Assembly (NCBI RefSeq): GCF_963678635.1
Contig: NC_087063.1
Coordinates: forward strand, 56,077,504 to 56,141,503
Length of the DNA stretch: 64,000 nt
Direction: 5' to 3'
Origin: Symsagittifera roscoffensis
Lineage: Eukaryota > Xenacoelomorpha > Acoela > Convolutidae
The notes beneath the pieces are model-generated. The model had not been told where the DNA came from. It did not search any database and worked only from the letters and a program-made list of their open reading frames with translations. A program made the position numbers and the translations under genes. Below are positions 34,995 through 45,483 of this stretch, one piece after another (position 1 is the first letter of the stretch; each line of letters starts with the position of its first letter).

Positions 34995-36114
34995 TTAAAT
35001 GTTCCGAGACTCTAGGTTTGAGGTCCCTTGGCATCAAAAGATGATTGTGCATTAGCCCTTTGGAAGTTGTTTCCATTGTAGTTATAATTATGACGAATGC
35101 CGTAACTATTTTGGCTAGAATTTGATTTGTTAATTCTGTCTTGGCTATCCCAAAACCGATTGTTTTGGTTAGGGGCATTCTGGTTAGAGAAACTGTTTGG
35201 TCTTCGATTTCTTCTATAATCAGTTTCAATGGTTAGTTTTTGTTCATTTCTAGATGTGGGTTCGTTTCGCAACTTAATTACTTCGCCCTGAACCTGAGTT
35301 TTTGAACATCTAGATATAAAATGTCAATTGATTCTGCAATATTCGCAGAATCGTGTACTATTAGGTCTTCCTTTGATGTCAGGGTGGCGTCGTTGAAACG
35401 AATTCTGGTCATTGATTGCACTGCTAACTTCTTGATTTTTGATCAATTTGGCTAGTTGTTTAATTTGAGTTTCTAATGAAGTGATTTTATCCGATGTGAA
35501 TTTATTAGCAGGATCAGTAGCAATAGTAAATGTTAGATCCCAATTTGAATTTGGATGCTCTATAAAGTAATCATGAGCTTTTTGCTGAAGAGCTAGAAGT
35601 CTCAATACTTTAATTGAGTAATCAAAATAATTTTGACTTCTTTGTCTGTTCTGTATATTTCGTTCAACAGTTTGAGCCGCTACATCAAAGTGTACTGTTT
35701 CATAAAACTTTCTGGCCTTCTTTTGTCTACAGAAGATTTAATACTGTGAAAGTAATTAACTATGAATTCATCATCATTGCGAGCTGCATTTTCAGCATCA
35801 GTTCTATGTATAAATTGATCTCGACCATCAGTGAGTCTGTTTAGGAAGAAGTTTTTGCGTCGTGTCCATGTGATAGCATTGGTTACATTATCATTAAACC
35901 ATTCAAGAGCTGTATCAGTTAACAAAGATCCAAATAGGGTTCGTTGTCTGCTGTCACAGCTACGTCGTGCGTCGATATCTTTAGGTCTTTGATCTAATGA
36001 GATTAGAATTTTATTTTCAACGGAATTTCAGAATGCTGATGCGTTTTGGTCCTGGTTATTTCTAGAGAAAGTCATTAAAGACAAGTTGGGATGGAAGATT
36101 GGGGCATCAGCCAT
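34995..36114 (-). pseudogene. gag: LTR retrotransposon copy C, broken gag
   Basis: This is a capsid/nucleocapsid gene fragment of a Ty3/gypsy-like element. It starts at an ATG at 36,114 (MAD, as in copies A and B). The central part (35,680-35,925) contains the Retrotrans_gag-like pattern ALEWF...W...FFLNRL followed by FIVNYFHSIK. A CCHC knuckle begins CEYC near 35,345. Damage: TGA at 36,028-36,030 where copy A has TGG, TAG at 35,680-35,682 shared with copy A, a frameshift soon after that TAG, TGA at 35,324-35,326 inside the knuckle, and truncation near 35,000 within the Asn/Gln-rich tail. Nothing downstream (protease, macro) remains. Confidence 0.8.
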
Positions 36115-36129
36115 ATTAGATTTAGCTTA

Positions 36130-36953
36130 AAGATTGGATTTCAAAAGAAGAAAGTTAGAAAAGATCATAAGTTTAGTTAGAAAAATTAAATTTCAGATTT
36201 GGAAATTTAAAACTTCTCTGAAGTGTAAGAAAAATTTCAACAATTTTTCAGTTTGAGAATTGGATTTTTGCTTTTTCCCTTTTTTTCGAACATTTAGCAT
36301 TTTTAGCGAAGTTTCAGAAGTATTGCCTCTTTTAATACGCTTAGCAATATAACAGATTTAATACGCTAGCAATACTATGTACGCTGGATAAAAAGCTTGC
36401 TATAAAAGGTAATTTCTACTTTCTATCTTAGAAAAAAATCTAAAGATCTCTGAGAAATATTTTATTAGAAATGAAGTTAGTATGAACTTGCTACAAGTTA
36501 TCTTTTGATTCAATGTTTATTTTAAGAATTGGATTTGAAAAATTTTGACTGAGAATGGATAAAACTTTATAGAGAAGGGTTGAGGTGGTTGAAGGGAGTA
36601 GTTTTGGTAGTTTTTTGGAAATTGTAGGAATTAGTTTCAGTAGTTTGTAGCTTCTAATTATACTCAATTGGGAAATCTCCCAATTTGTCGTAGCAAATAA
36701 GAAGTGATTTTTCAATTTCCTTTTTTCTCGTGAACGCTAATCGTGCATTCGTATTTCACGATAAGAGTCGTTCGTGTATTCATGTTTACGTTTTTGTTAG
36801 TATTATAAAGAGAATAGACGTTTTAGTTTCCAATGCTTAAAATGTTATACGAGTTATTCCAATTGCTGTTCCTTTCATTTTGCGAAGAGATTTTTTTAGA
36901 GTGGTGGCGGCGTCACGCTTTGTGAGCACAGAATGAATTTATGTTTTTGTTTC
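36130..36953 (-). repeat. LTR between copies B and C
   Basis: About 800 bp. It follows the end of copy B's last coding frame and precedes copy C's gag, so it serves as 3' LTR of B and 5' LTR of C. It is similar throughout to LTR 43,147-43,935 (landmarks GACTGAGAATGGATA, TTGGGAAATCTCCCAA, GGCGGCGTCACGCTTTG). Exact termini are not certain because no clean TG...CA or primer-binding match is visible. A 74-codon frame (36,491-36,715) lies inside it and recurs in the next LTR; it is probably incidental. Confidence 0.75.
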
Positions 36954-37564
36954 ATTTTGAAATCGGAACATATTCATCCTCCTATTTGGAGAGAAAAACT
37001 TGACTATATCTGAACCAATTTGTTCAAATTTTGATGATACATTTCCTGTATCAAATACTTCAAGGGCAGGCATTTCCTTGATTTCTTGTCCTGAGGCATA
37101 GACAAATATAGTATTTCCAGAATGTTGGAATACATCAACAATGGTTTTCGAAACTTCGTCCCAACACTTTTTATCCAACCCACAAGCGATTTTGGGCATT
37201 GCGATAGATCGAAATCGAATGTTATTTGATAAAGCATGATTTTTCTTTTCGGACAAGTTGTTGAATATATTGTCGTAAGTGAGTTTCTGAAAATACCTCT
37301 GTTTGGTAATCATGTTATGTAATATTGTCTAGATTTTGGATCATTGAATTTGAGAATATCGTTAACGTTAGCAAGTATAGAATTACAAAAGTGTCGCAAT
37401 TCAGAATCCTTTTTCATTGTTCTATATGCAAGGATTGTATGGGCAATGAGCATTTTCGATTCGAATATGGGCCTTTTCTTGAAGTCAACATACTGTAGAC
37501 AGGGGCCGAATAATTGGGTATGGCTTTCCTGTGTAGTGTTGACAACATTCTTCAGCATGAAACA
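36939..37564 (-). pseudogene. Copy B macro domain (TARG1/OARD1-like), frameshifted
   Basis: The N-terminal half (frame 37,310-37,558) has AHTI, aligning with the AHC(I/V)S strand of TARG1-type macro domains. The C-terminal half (frame 36,939-37,313) has LTYDNIF, then IAMPKIACGLD, then NTIFVY: the helix, the MPxIGCGLD loop and the last strand. The upstream ITK lysine and the CGLD aspartate correspond to the catalytic Lys/Asp pair described for human TARG1, which removes ADP-ribose from Asp/Glu. The two halves are in different frames because of about 5 extra bases near 37,315, also found in copy A. A second shift separates it from the protease frame. The last codons run into the LTR. No reverse transcriptase lies between protease and this domain. 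Confidence 0.75.
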
Positions 37565-38379
37565 ATTATCGAGTTCTGAATTTTGTTTAAAATTCTAGTT
37601 GTGAACTCGTCACAATCGTGGATAGCATATATTTTATCCTCGTCTCCTTGTATATCTTTTACTGCATAACCTAGTACACACTTGTTTAATGTGACAGGAT
37701 GATCTTTCTGATTTTCAATTAGGATAGGCAGGCTCTGCTCATTTTGTGTGCAAACTGTGTTTTTGAAAACCAATTCGGTTTTGGTTGTTTTTTTATGAGG
37801 CAGGAATATAGTCCCTATTTTGAAATACGAATTTAGTTCAGCTAAGTGTTTATATAAGTATGCTGGAATGAAAAAGGGTTCCTTCAAGTTAATTGAGACA
37901 ATTTTTGATACATTGGGATATTCTTTATCTTTGTTCATCAACCCGTAAGAAATCACATCTTCTTTTGATTTTAGCTCAACTGCGGGGATATCAAAGTTGG
38001 CAGCTTTTAAGAAAAGATGACAGAAGTCTACTCCCAATAGATTAGCAGTGTTTTCCTCAGTTATCCACACTTTGAGGTTGAATGGATACTTTCCATCAGT
38101 GTCGAAATTATATTGGATAGATTTATGGCCAAACATACGTAAATCAGATCCATTATAAGTCTTTGCTTTAATTTTTGATCGGTAAATTGTCATTTTTTGA
38201 TCTATTTTTTCCTGATAAATTAGGTATTTTATGATACTACAATTTGATCCTGGGTCTATCATGAACTCAATTTGAAGTCCACTATTGTTAGTTTTGTCTC
38301 CGGTGGCAAAATGATACCAGCTAAGATATATCCTTGCTTTAGAATTACTATCATCGCTTGGTTTCGGTGACTTTAATAG
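37552..38379 (-). pseudogene. pro: Copy B protease and linker of pol
   Basis: This is a retropepsin-like aspartic protease. The active-site motif DPGSNCSII occurs just after the first internal Met (38,262); the frame is open upstream to the frameshift site, adding 39 codons that include a beta strand leading into the motif. The second conserved segment LLGVDF lies about 70 residues later. It is followed by the usual linker (FIPAYLYKHL, ILIENQKDHPVTLNK, LGYAV) that in Ty3/gypsy and BEL elements leads to reverse transcriptase. Here it leads to the macro domain. A one-base deletion relative to copy A ends the frame at 37,552. It lies in the -1 frame relative to gag. Confidence 0.85.
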
Positions 38380-39064
38380 TTTAAAAGAAAGAAATCAGTG
38401 GTTGCATCACAGTAATTGACATCTTCCTCAACCCAGTGGATAGTTTCAGACTGTATTTGTTTCGATCAAAAATTTGGTGATTGAGATTGAGTTGAGTCTG
38501 GACTGTTATTGCTATTATAGCTTCCAGTGTTATATTGTCGACCTCTAGGATTACTTTTGAATTGCCTATTTTCTTGGTCGTAGAATTGTTTAGCAACTTG
38601 TTCATTTTCTCTAAATTTGTTTTCTCTAGGATACCTTACATCGTAGGTTTCGGGTCTCTTGGCATTGAAAAGTGATTGTGCATCAGCCCTTTGGAAGTTG
38701 TTTCCATTGTAGTTATAATTATGACAAATGCCATAATTATTTTGGCTAGGATTTGAATTGTTAGATCTGTTTTGGTTATCAAAACCCGATTTTTTGGTTA
38801 GGGGCATTCGGGTTAGAGAAATTGTTTGGTCTTTGATTTCTTTTATACTCAGTCTCAAATGATAATTTTTGTTCAATTTTAGTTTTGAGTTCTTTTCGCA
38901 ACTTATTTTCTTCGTCCTGAACTTGTTTTTTTGAACATCTAGAGATAGAATGTAAAATAATTCTGCAATATTCGCAGAATTGTGTACTATGCGGTTTGGT
39001 CCTGGTCATTTCCAGAGAAAGTCACTAAAGACAAGTTGGGATGGGAGATTGGGGTATCAGCCAT
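38374..39064 (-). pseudogene. gag: Copy B gag with large internal deletion
   Basis: It begins at ATG 39,064 with about 24 residues equal to the start of copy A, then jumps out of frame into the nucleocapsid, removing most of the capsid (about 0.8 kb relative to copy A). The CCHC knuckle is intact here: CEYC at 38,976-38,965, His and Cys following in CX2CX4HX4C spacing to 38,935. Downstream is a charged, then Asn/Gln-rich tail (38,466-38,876) after one frameshift. An in-frame TGA at 38,466 precedes the frameshift site at 38,379-38,385; the gag frame then ends in TAA. Confidence 0.8.
38379..38385 (-). promoter_or_regulatory. -1 ribosomal frameshift heptamer T_TTA_AAC, copy B
   Basis: On the minus strand the gag frame reads CTT TTA AAC TAT TAA. 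The heptamer TTTAAAC is of the X_XXY_YYZ type and lies in register with the gag tail frame (first bases 38,465 and 38,390 are in phase). Slipping one base back enters the frame that is open through the protease Met at 38,262 (39 codons later). The gag stop comes one codon after the site. The identical arrangement occurs in copy A. Confidence 0.75.
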
Positions 39065-39084
39065 ATTAGATTTCAAAAGAAGAA

Positions 39085-39510
39085 GGGTAGAAAAGATCAT
39101 AAGTTTAGTTAGAAAAAATTAAATTTCAGATTTGGAAACTTAAAACTTCTCTGAAATGTAAGAAAAATTTCAACAATTCTTCAGTTTGAGAATTGGATTT
39201 TTTGCTTTTTCTCTCTTTTCGAAAATTTAGCAATTTTAGCGAAGTTTCAGAAGTTGTGCCTCTTTTTAATACGCTTAGCAAAATAATAGATTTATTACGC
39301 TAGCAATACTATGTACGCCGGATAAAAGGCTTGCTATAAAAGGTACTTTCTACTTTCTATCTTAGAAAAAAAAAACTAAAATTCTCTGAGAAATATTTTA
39401 TTAGAAATGAAGTTAGTATTGCTACAAGTTATCTTTTGACTCAATCTTTTGACTTGGAAATGAAGTTAGTATTGCTACAAGTTATCTTTTGACTCAAATC
39501 TTTTGACTTT
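39085..39510 (-). repeat. Partial 5' LTR of copy B
   Basis: The gag-proximal part of an LTR of the same subtype as 36,130-36,953 (TACGCTAGCAATACTATGTA, GAAATGAAGTTAGTAT). The upstream part is missing, and the sequence changes at 39,511 to the start of copy A's 3' LTR. At the junction a segment of about 53 bp (GAAATGAAGTTAGTATTGC... to ...TCTTTTGACTT) is tandemly duplicated at about 39,405-39,509. Confidence 0.7.
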
Positions 39511-40271
39511 TGGTAGAAAAATATATAAATTTAATTAGGTAATTGAAATTTTTAATTTGAAAAATCAAAAGTTCTTTTAAATCTAAGAGAAAATTCATTA
39601 ATTCTTCAGTTTGAGAATTCGATTTTTTCCTCTCTTAGCAAATTTTTAAGAAGTTGTGCCTCACTGGCCGCACCAATTGATTACACTAGCAGTAATATAC
39701 AAGCCGAAAAAAATGCTTGCTACTAATATTGGGTCCTTTCTACTTTCTATCTTGGAAAGTAAATTTAAAACTCGCTGAGTATTATGTATTATGTAATAGT
39801 ATGAATTTACTGCAAGTTGTTTTTGACTCAATATTTGTTTGAAGGGTTGGATTTGAAATATTTTGACTGAGAATGGATAATACTTTATAGAGAAGTGTTG
39901 GGGTGGTTGAAGGTAGTAGTGTTGGTAGTTTTTTGGAAATTGTTGGCATGAATTTCAGTAGTTTGTAGCTTCTAATTATACTCAATTGGGAAATCTCCCA
40001 ATTTGTCGTTGCAAATAAGAAGTGATTTTTCAATTTGCTTATTTCTCGTGAACGCTAATCGTGCATTCGTATTTCACGAGAAGAGTCGTTTGTGTATTCA
40101 TGTTTACGTTTTTGTTAGTATTATAAAAAGAATAGACGTTTTAGTTTCCAATGCTTAAAATGTTCAACGAGTTATTCCAATTGCTGTTCCTTTCATTTTG
40201 CGAAAAAGTTTTTTTTATAGTGGCGGCGGCATCACGCTTTGTGAGCAAAAAATGAATTTATGTTTTTGTTT
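39511..40271 (-). repeat. 3' LTR of copy A
   Basis: About 760 bp, closely similar to 43,147-43,935 from GGTAGAAAAATATATAA to the GGCGGCGGCATCACGCTTTG region. The pair defines copy A as an LTR element with an internal region of about 2.9 kb. The differences between the two LTRs are numerous enough to indicate an old insertion. Confidence 0.8.
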
Positions 40272-40860
40272 CAATTTGAAATAGGAACATATTCATCCTC
40301 CTATTTGGAGAGAAAAACTTGACTATATCTGAACCAATTTATTCAAATTTTGATGATACCTTTCCTGTGTCAAATACTTCAAGGGCAGGCATTTCCTTGA
40401 TTTCTTGTCCTGAGGCATAGACAATTATAGTATTTCCAGAATGTTGGAATACATCAACAGTTTCGTTGGAATCGAAACAGTTTTTTATCCAACCCACAAG
40501 CGATTTTGGGCAATGCGATAGATCGAATGTTATTTGCTAAAGCATAACTTTTCTTTTCGGACAAGGTGTTGAATATATTGTCGTAAGTGGGTTTCTGAAA
40601 ATACCTCTGTTTGGTAATCATGTTTTGTAAATTTGTCTAGATTTTGGATCATTGAAATTGAGAATATTGTTAATGTTAGCATGTATAGAATTTCAAAAAA
40701 GTCGCAATTCAGAATATCTTTTGCAAAACATTTCAGCAAACTCTTTTTTCATTGGTCCATCTGCAGAGATTGTATGGGCAATGGGCATTTTCGATTCGAA
40801 AATGGGCCTTTTCTTGAAGTCAACATACTGTAGACAGGGGCCGGATAATTGGGTATGGCT
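40272..40860 (-). pseudogene. Copy A macro domain, degenerate
   Basis: The N-terminal half is fused in frame to the protease protein (ending 40,693): AHTISADGPM followed by FAEMFCKRY aligns without gaps to the AHC(I/V)S..D..M....A..F.K.F segment of TARG1-type macro domains, though the glycine-rich GIA turn is not kept. A TGA at 40,693-40,695 sits where copy B has TGT. The C-terminal half starts near 40,621: ITKQRYFQKPTYDNIF, then IALPKIACGLD. After CGLD the sequence is scrambled relative to copy B and hits TGA. The same shift between halves is present as in copy B. Probably inactive. Confidence 0.7.
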
Positions 40861-41715
40861 TTCCTGTGTAGTGTTGACAACCTTCTTCAGCATGAAACAA
40901 TTATCGAGTTCTGAACTTTCGTTTAAAAATCTAGTTGTGAACTCGTCACAATCGTGGATAGCATATATTTTACCCTCGTATCCTTGCATATCCCTTACTG
41001 CATAACCTAGTATAAACTTGTTTAATGTGACAGGATGATCATTCTGATTTTCAATTAGGATAAGCAGGCTCTGCTCATTTTGAGTGCAAACTGTGTTTAT
41101 GAAAACCAATTCGCTTTTCGTTTTTTTTTTATGAGGCAGGAATGTAGTCCCTTTTTCGAAATACGAATCTGGTTCAGCTAAGTGTTTATATAAGTATGCC
41201 GGAATGGAAAAAAGTTCCTTCAAGTTAATTGAGACAATTTTTGATACATTGGGATATTCTTTATCGTTGTTCATCAACCCGTAAAAAAAGACTTCTTCTT
41301 TTGATTTTAGCTCAACTGCGGGGATATCAAAGTTGAGACCTTTTAAGAATAGATGACAGAAGTCTACTCCCAATAGATTAGCAGTATTTTCCTCAGTTAT
41401 CCACACTTTGAGGTTAAATGGATACTTTCCATCAGTGTCGAAATTATATTGGATAGATGTATGGCCAAACATACGTAAATCGGATCTATTATAAGTCTTT
41501 GTTTTAATTTTTGATCGGTAAATTGTCATTTTCTGATCTATTTTTTCCTGATAAATTAGGTATTTTATGATACTACAATTTGATCCTGGGTCTATCATGA
41601 ACTCAATTTGAAGTCCACTATTGTTAGTTTTGTCTCCGGTGGCAAAATGATACCAGCTAAGATATATCCTTGCTTTAGAATTACTATCATCGCTTGGTTC
41701 CGGTGACTTTAATAG
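40861..41715 (-). pseudogene. pro: Copy A protease and linker of pol
   Basis: Same domain order as copy B: DPGSNCSII just after Met at 41,598, LLGVDF about 70 residues on, then the linker with IPAYLYKHL and NDHPVTLNK. The frame stays open from the frameshift site (41,715-41,721) through the linker into the N-terminal half of the macro domain at 40,693, giving direct evidence that protease and macro domain belong to one polyprotein. The part itself has no stop, but the upstream gag is broken. Confidence 0.85.
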
Positions 41716-43105
41716 TTTAAAAGAAAGAAATCAGTGGTTGCATCACAGTAATTGACATCTTCCTCAACCCAGTGGATAATTTTAGACTGTATTTGTTTCG
41801 ATCAAAAAATTTGGTGATTGAGGTTGAGCTGATTCTCGACTGTTATTGCTATTATAGCTTCCAGTGCTATATTGTCGACATCTAGGATTATTATTGAATT
41901 GCCTTTTCTCTTGGTCGTAGAATTGTTTAGCAACTTGTTCATTTTCTCCAAATTTGTTTTCTCTAGGATACCTAACATCTTAGGTTTCGGGTCTCTTGGC
42001 ATTGAAAGGTGTTGTGCATTATCCCTTTGGAAAGTGTTTCCCTTGTAGTTATAATTATGACAATTGCCATAATTATTTTGGCTAGGATTTGAAATGTTTG
42101 ATCTGTTTTGGTGATCAAAATCCTTTTGTTTTGGTTAGGAGCATTCGGGTTAGTGAAATTGTATGGTCTTCGATTTCTTTCATACTCAGTCTCTAATGAT
42201 AATTTTTGTTCAATTTTAGTTGTGTGTTCTTTTGGCTACTTGTTTTCTTCGTCCTGAACTTGTTTTTTGGAACATATAGAGATAGAATGTCACTTAATTC
42301 TACAATATTCGCAGAATCGTGTACTATTAGGTCTTCCTTTGATGTCAGGGTGGCGTCGTTGAAACAAATTCTGGTCATTGATTGCTTTAACTTCTTGATT
42401 TTTGATGAATTCGCTTAGTTCTTTAATTTGAGTTTCTATTGAGGTCATTTTATCCGTAGTAGACTTATTAGCAGGATCAGTAGCAACAACGAATGTCAGA
42501 TCCTTAGTGATTACGTGATTAGTGAATTGATCCCAATTTGAATTTGGATGCTCGATCATAAATTCATGAGCTTTTGAATTAAGAGCCAGAGGTCTCAATC
42601 CTTTAATCGAGAAATCAAAAAACTTTTGACTTCTTTGTCTGTGATGTATTTCGTTCAACATTTTGAGCCGCTACATCAGTGTGTACTGTTTCATCAAACT
42701 TTCTGGCGTTCTCTTGTCTACAGAAGATTTAATTCTGTGAAAGTAATTAACTATCAACTCATCATCTTGGCGAGCTGCATTTTCAGCATCAATTCTATGT
42801 TTGAATTGATCTCGACCATCAAAGAATCTGTTTAGGAAGAGATCTTTCAAATGTGCCCATGTGGTAGCATTGGTTGCCTTATCAGTAAACCATTCAAGAG
42901 CTGTATCAGTTAACAAAGATCCAAATAGGAATCGTTGTCTGCTATCATAGCTACGTCGTGCGTCGTTATCAGTAGGTCTTTGATCTAATGAGAAGATAAT
43001 TTTATTTTCAACGTTATTCCAGAATGCTGAAGCATTTTTGTCCGGATCATTTCCCGAGAAAGTCATTAAAGACAAGTTTGGATGGGAGATTGGGTTATCA
43101 GCCAT
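41709..43105 (-). pseudogene. gag: Copy A gag, nearly full length but broken
   Basis: It starts at ATG 43,105 (MADNPISHPN). Residues about 65-135 carry the gag pattern LEWF...ATTW..LKDLFLNRF...RQDDELIVNYFHRI. A TAG at 42,671-42,673 interrupts, and the same frame then continues (RLKMLNEIHHRQR, IEHPNSNWDQF) to the knuckle CEYCRI..HSISIC, which holds a TGA at 42,290-42,292 in place of the usual Gly before His. Downstream the Asn/Gln-rich tail has indels (frame differs by the time of the slippery site). The gag frame ends TAA at 41,709-41,711. TAG and TGA are shared with copy C. Confidence 0.85.
41715..41721 (-). promoter_or_regulatory. -1 ribosomal frameshift heptamer T_TTA_AAC, copy A
   Basis: Minus-strand TTTAAAC followed by TAT TAA. 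The -1 frame is open from here for 39 codons to the Met at 41,598 and on through the protease, exactly as in copy B. In this copy the upstream gag frame has suffered indels, so the site is a relic. Confidence 0.7.
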
Positions 43106-43146
43106 ATTAGATTTAGCCTAAACTTTAGATTATCAAAAGAAGAAAG

Positions 43147-43935
43147 GTAGAAAAATATATAAATTTAATTAGGTAATTGAAATTTTTAATTTGAAAAATC
43201 AAAAGTTCTTTTAAATCTAAGAGAAAATTCATTAATTCTTCAGTTTGAGAATTCGATTTTTTTCTCTCGTATGAGGTTTTAGCAAATTTAGTAAATTTTT
43301 AAGAAGTTGTGCCTCACTGGCCGCACCAATTGATTACGCTAGCAGTAATATACAAGCCGAAAAAAATGCTTGCTACTAATATTGGGTCCTTTCTACTTTC
43401 TATCTTGGAAAGTAAATTTAAAACTCGCTGAGTATTATGTATTATGTAATAGTATGAATTTACTGCAAGTTGTTTTTTGACTCAATATTTGTTTGAAGGT
43501 TTGGTTGTGAGCTATTCTGACTGAGAATGGATATTTTTTATAGAGAAGGGTTGGGGTGGTTGAACAGAGTAGTGTTTGTAATTTGTTGGAAATTGTTGGA
43601 ATGAATTTCAGTACTTTTCAGCTTCTATTTATACTCAATTGGGAAATCTCCAAATTTGTCTTAGCAAATAAGAAGTTTTTTTTAAAACTTCGTCATCTCT
43701 CGTGAATGTTATTCGTGCATTCGTATTTCACGAGAAGAGTCGTTCGTGTATTCGTGTTTACGATTGGAGTCGTTATTATTCGTATTGTAACGAGAATAGT
43801 CGTTTTTGTTTCCAATGTTTAAAACGCTATACGAGTTAATCGAATTGCTTTTCCATTCATTTTGCGAACGGATTTTTTTTATAGTGGCGGCGGTGTCACG
43901 CTTTGCGATTACAAAATAAATTTTTGTTTCTGACC
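43147..43935 (-). repeat. 5' LTR of copy A
   Basis: About 790 bp, paired with 39,511-40,271. Inside are TTGGGAAATCTCC, an AACGAGAATAGTCG stretch and the terminal GGCGGCGGTGTCACGCTTTG block. Between LTR and gag ATG lies a short leader (43,106-43,146) with a TTCTTCTTTTGA word kept in all copies, which would be the primer-binding position; I could not match it to a tRNA. Confidence 0.75.
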
Positions 43936-43944
43936 TAAAAAAAA

Positions 43945-44015
43945 GTCGTCAAAGTTTTCAAAATTTTATTGAAAATCCGCCCCACCCCCTCGAGAAAATC
44001 CTAGATCCGCCCCTT
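43945..44015 (-). mobile_element. hAT MITE end fragment
   Basis: CCCCTCGAGAAAATCCTAGA followed by TCCGCCCCT is the reverse complement of the hAT MITE left end. It abuts the outer edge of copy A's 5' LTR. The remaining part of the MITE is missing. Confidence 0.65.
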
Positions 44016-45009
44016 TTATATTGTGATCAAAACATATTTGATATGAACTAAGATTCGTCAGAATTGTTGCCGAAATTTTTTTCCAAAAAAATCAAGTCTA
44101 TAAGCATAAATATTCTGCGAATTTCTTAGTCGGAACACCCCTCTGTAAATTTTTGCCTCACATCTTGGAAATATGTTTATAGGCATAAATGTTGTTCTTA
44201 ACGAACAAAATTGGAATTATTTTTCCCAAAAAACATTGATTGAAGTGAAAGGAAGAGCATAGAAAATCATTCTAAAAAAGCTTCGTCATGGGAAATTTTC
44301 AAATTGCTCATTCCACATCAAAGTTGAAATAGATAATTTTAACTTAAAACAGATGATTTTAGCCGCTATCAATTTCGGAAAAATTTTGCTAGTTTTTGGT
44401 CGAAGCCAGGTAAAATTTAAAAAAAGGACAGCTGGGATGTCTTATGTTCTGAAATTAATCAAGCAATCGATTTAATCATATAAAAGGTTAACTGAAAACG
44501 TCGGGACTGCCAGAAGAATTTTATATCTGGAAGAGACTGCCCGTGCAACCGGGTAAAAGATTAAGCGTAATTCGAAGGAGATCAACCTGCATCCTCATTT
44601 TGCATATCGGTGGATTTGCGTTTATTGTGTCTTAAAATAAACCACAATTTATGCAAATAATCCGGGAACAAGTTAAGGCCAACCGAAATCAAACAGATGA
44701 ATATTTAAAAAAACGAGAAAATCCAACCTCAGAAGTCAAAATAAAAGTTTAAATCAGACTCTTCTTAAAAGCGTTGGACTGAGATTTATAAATATGCTTC
44801 GATGACTTTATAAAATTAAGTTAATGAAATTTGGTTTTATAATGTCTAAGAGCCTTATCAATATTAAAATTTACAATGGTCAAAAAATGAAATATTTTAT
44901 CTCATTAAGCTCTAAATAATCAAAAAATAAACATGATGCACTTTTTTAAAACAAATTTTGCTTCATAGCCCATTTTATTGTTTTTAATCAGTGTTTATAT
45001 CACCTTATT
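44016..45009. other. No recognised feature
   Basis: AT-rich sequence. I see no frame over about 60 codons with recognisable content and no structured repeat. Confidence 0.45.
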
Positions 45010-45430
45010 TTTGTTGCGACTTTCGGTACGAAAGTAACGGAATATTTGTGCTCGGGGTGGGTTTTTTTTCTTCAGACAGATTTTGACTTTTTAACAAGCC
45101 GTTTTTGGCGATTTTTTTTTATATCATTCGAAAAGTATTGTTACCATGAGCTTAAATTTGAAAAATTATTTCACCATTTTTCGTAAAGTTATGGGGGTTT
45201 AATTATTGCCATTTGGGCCAATATGGGACAACTAACGCGCGATAGATTTCGCGCTAGTAACGCGTATGTGGAGATTTAATCCGTCTTAAAAATCGTTTCA
45301 AAATGGTTGAAAAAACTTATTTGCCATAATTGTTTTAATATAAAGAGCGAAACGTATTCTTTTGTACTTTATATGGCGTGTGGGGGTTGATTTCATAAAA
45401 AGTTTCAAATATTAGAAAAAAAATTCATTA
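45010..45430 (-). repeat. Hairpin-ended repeat, copy lacking the hairpin end
   Basis: It begins with a GTTGCGACTTTCGG stretch and GGAATATTTGTGCTCGGGG, contains the family palindrome in the form CGCGCGATAGATTTCGCGC (about 45,237) and the ATATGGCGTGTGGGGG word (45,380), then stops before the hairpin. Confidence 0.6.
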
Positions 45431-45483
45431 ATTTGTTTCAGAAATATGTTTTATTAATTTATGAAAAATTCAGAAATATGTTT

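Noticed and set aside
35324-42292. Reassignment of TGA to an amino acid, because TGA recurs in gag (positions where other copies have Leu, Cys or Trp)
   Set aside because: The aligned residues differ from site to site and TAG and frameshifts are also present, so ordinary decay explains it.
43106-43146. Primer-binding site next to the 5' LTR
   Set aside because: The conserved TTCTTCTTTTGA word is in the right place but I could not match it to a tRNA 3' end.
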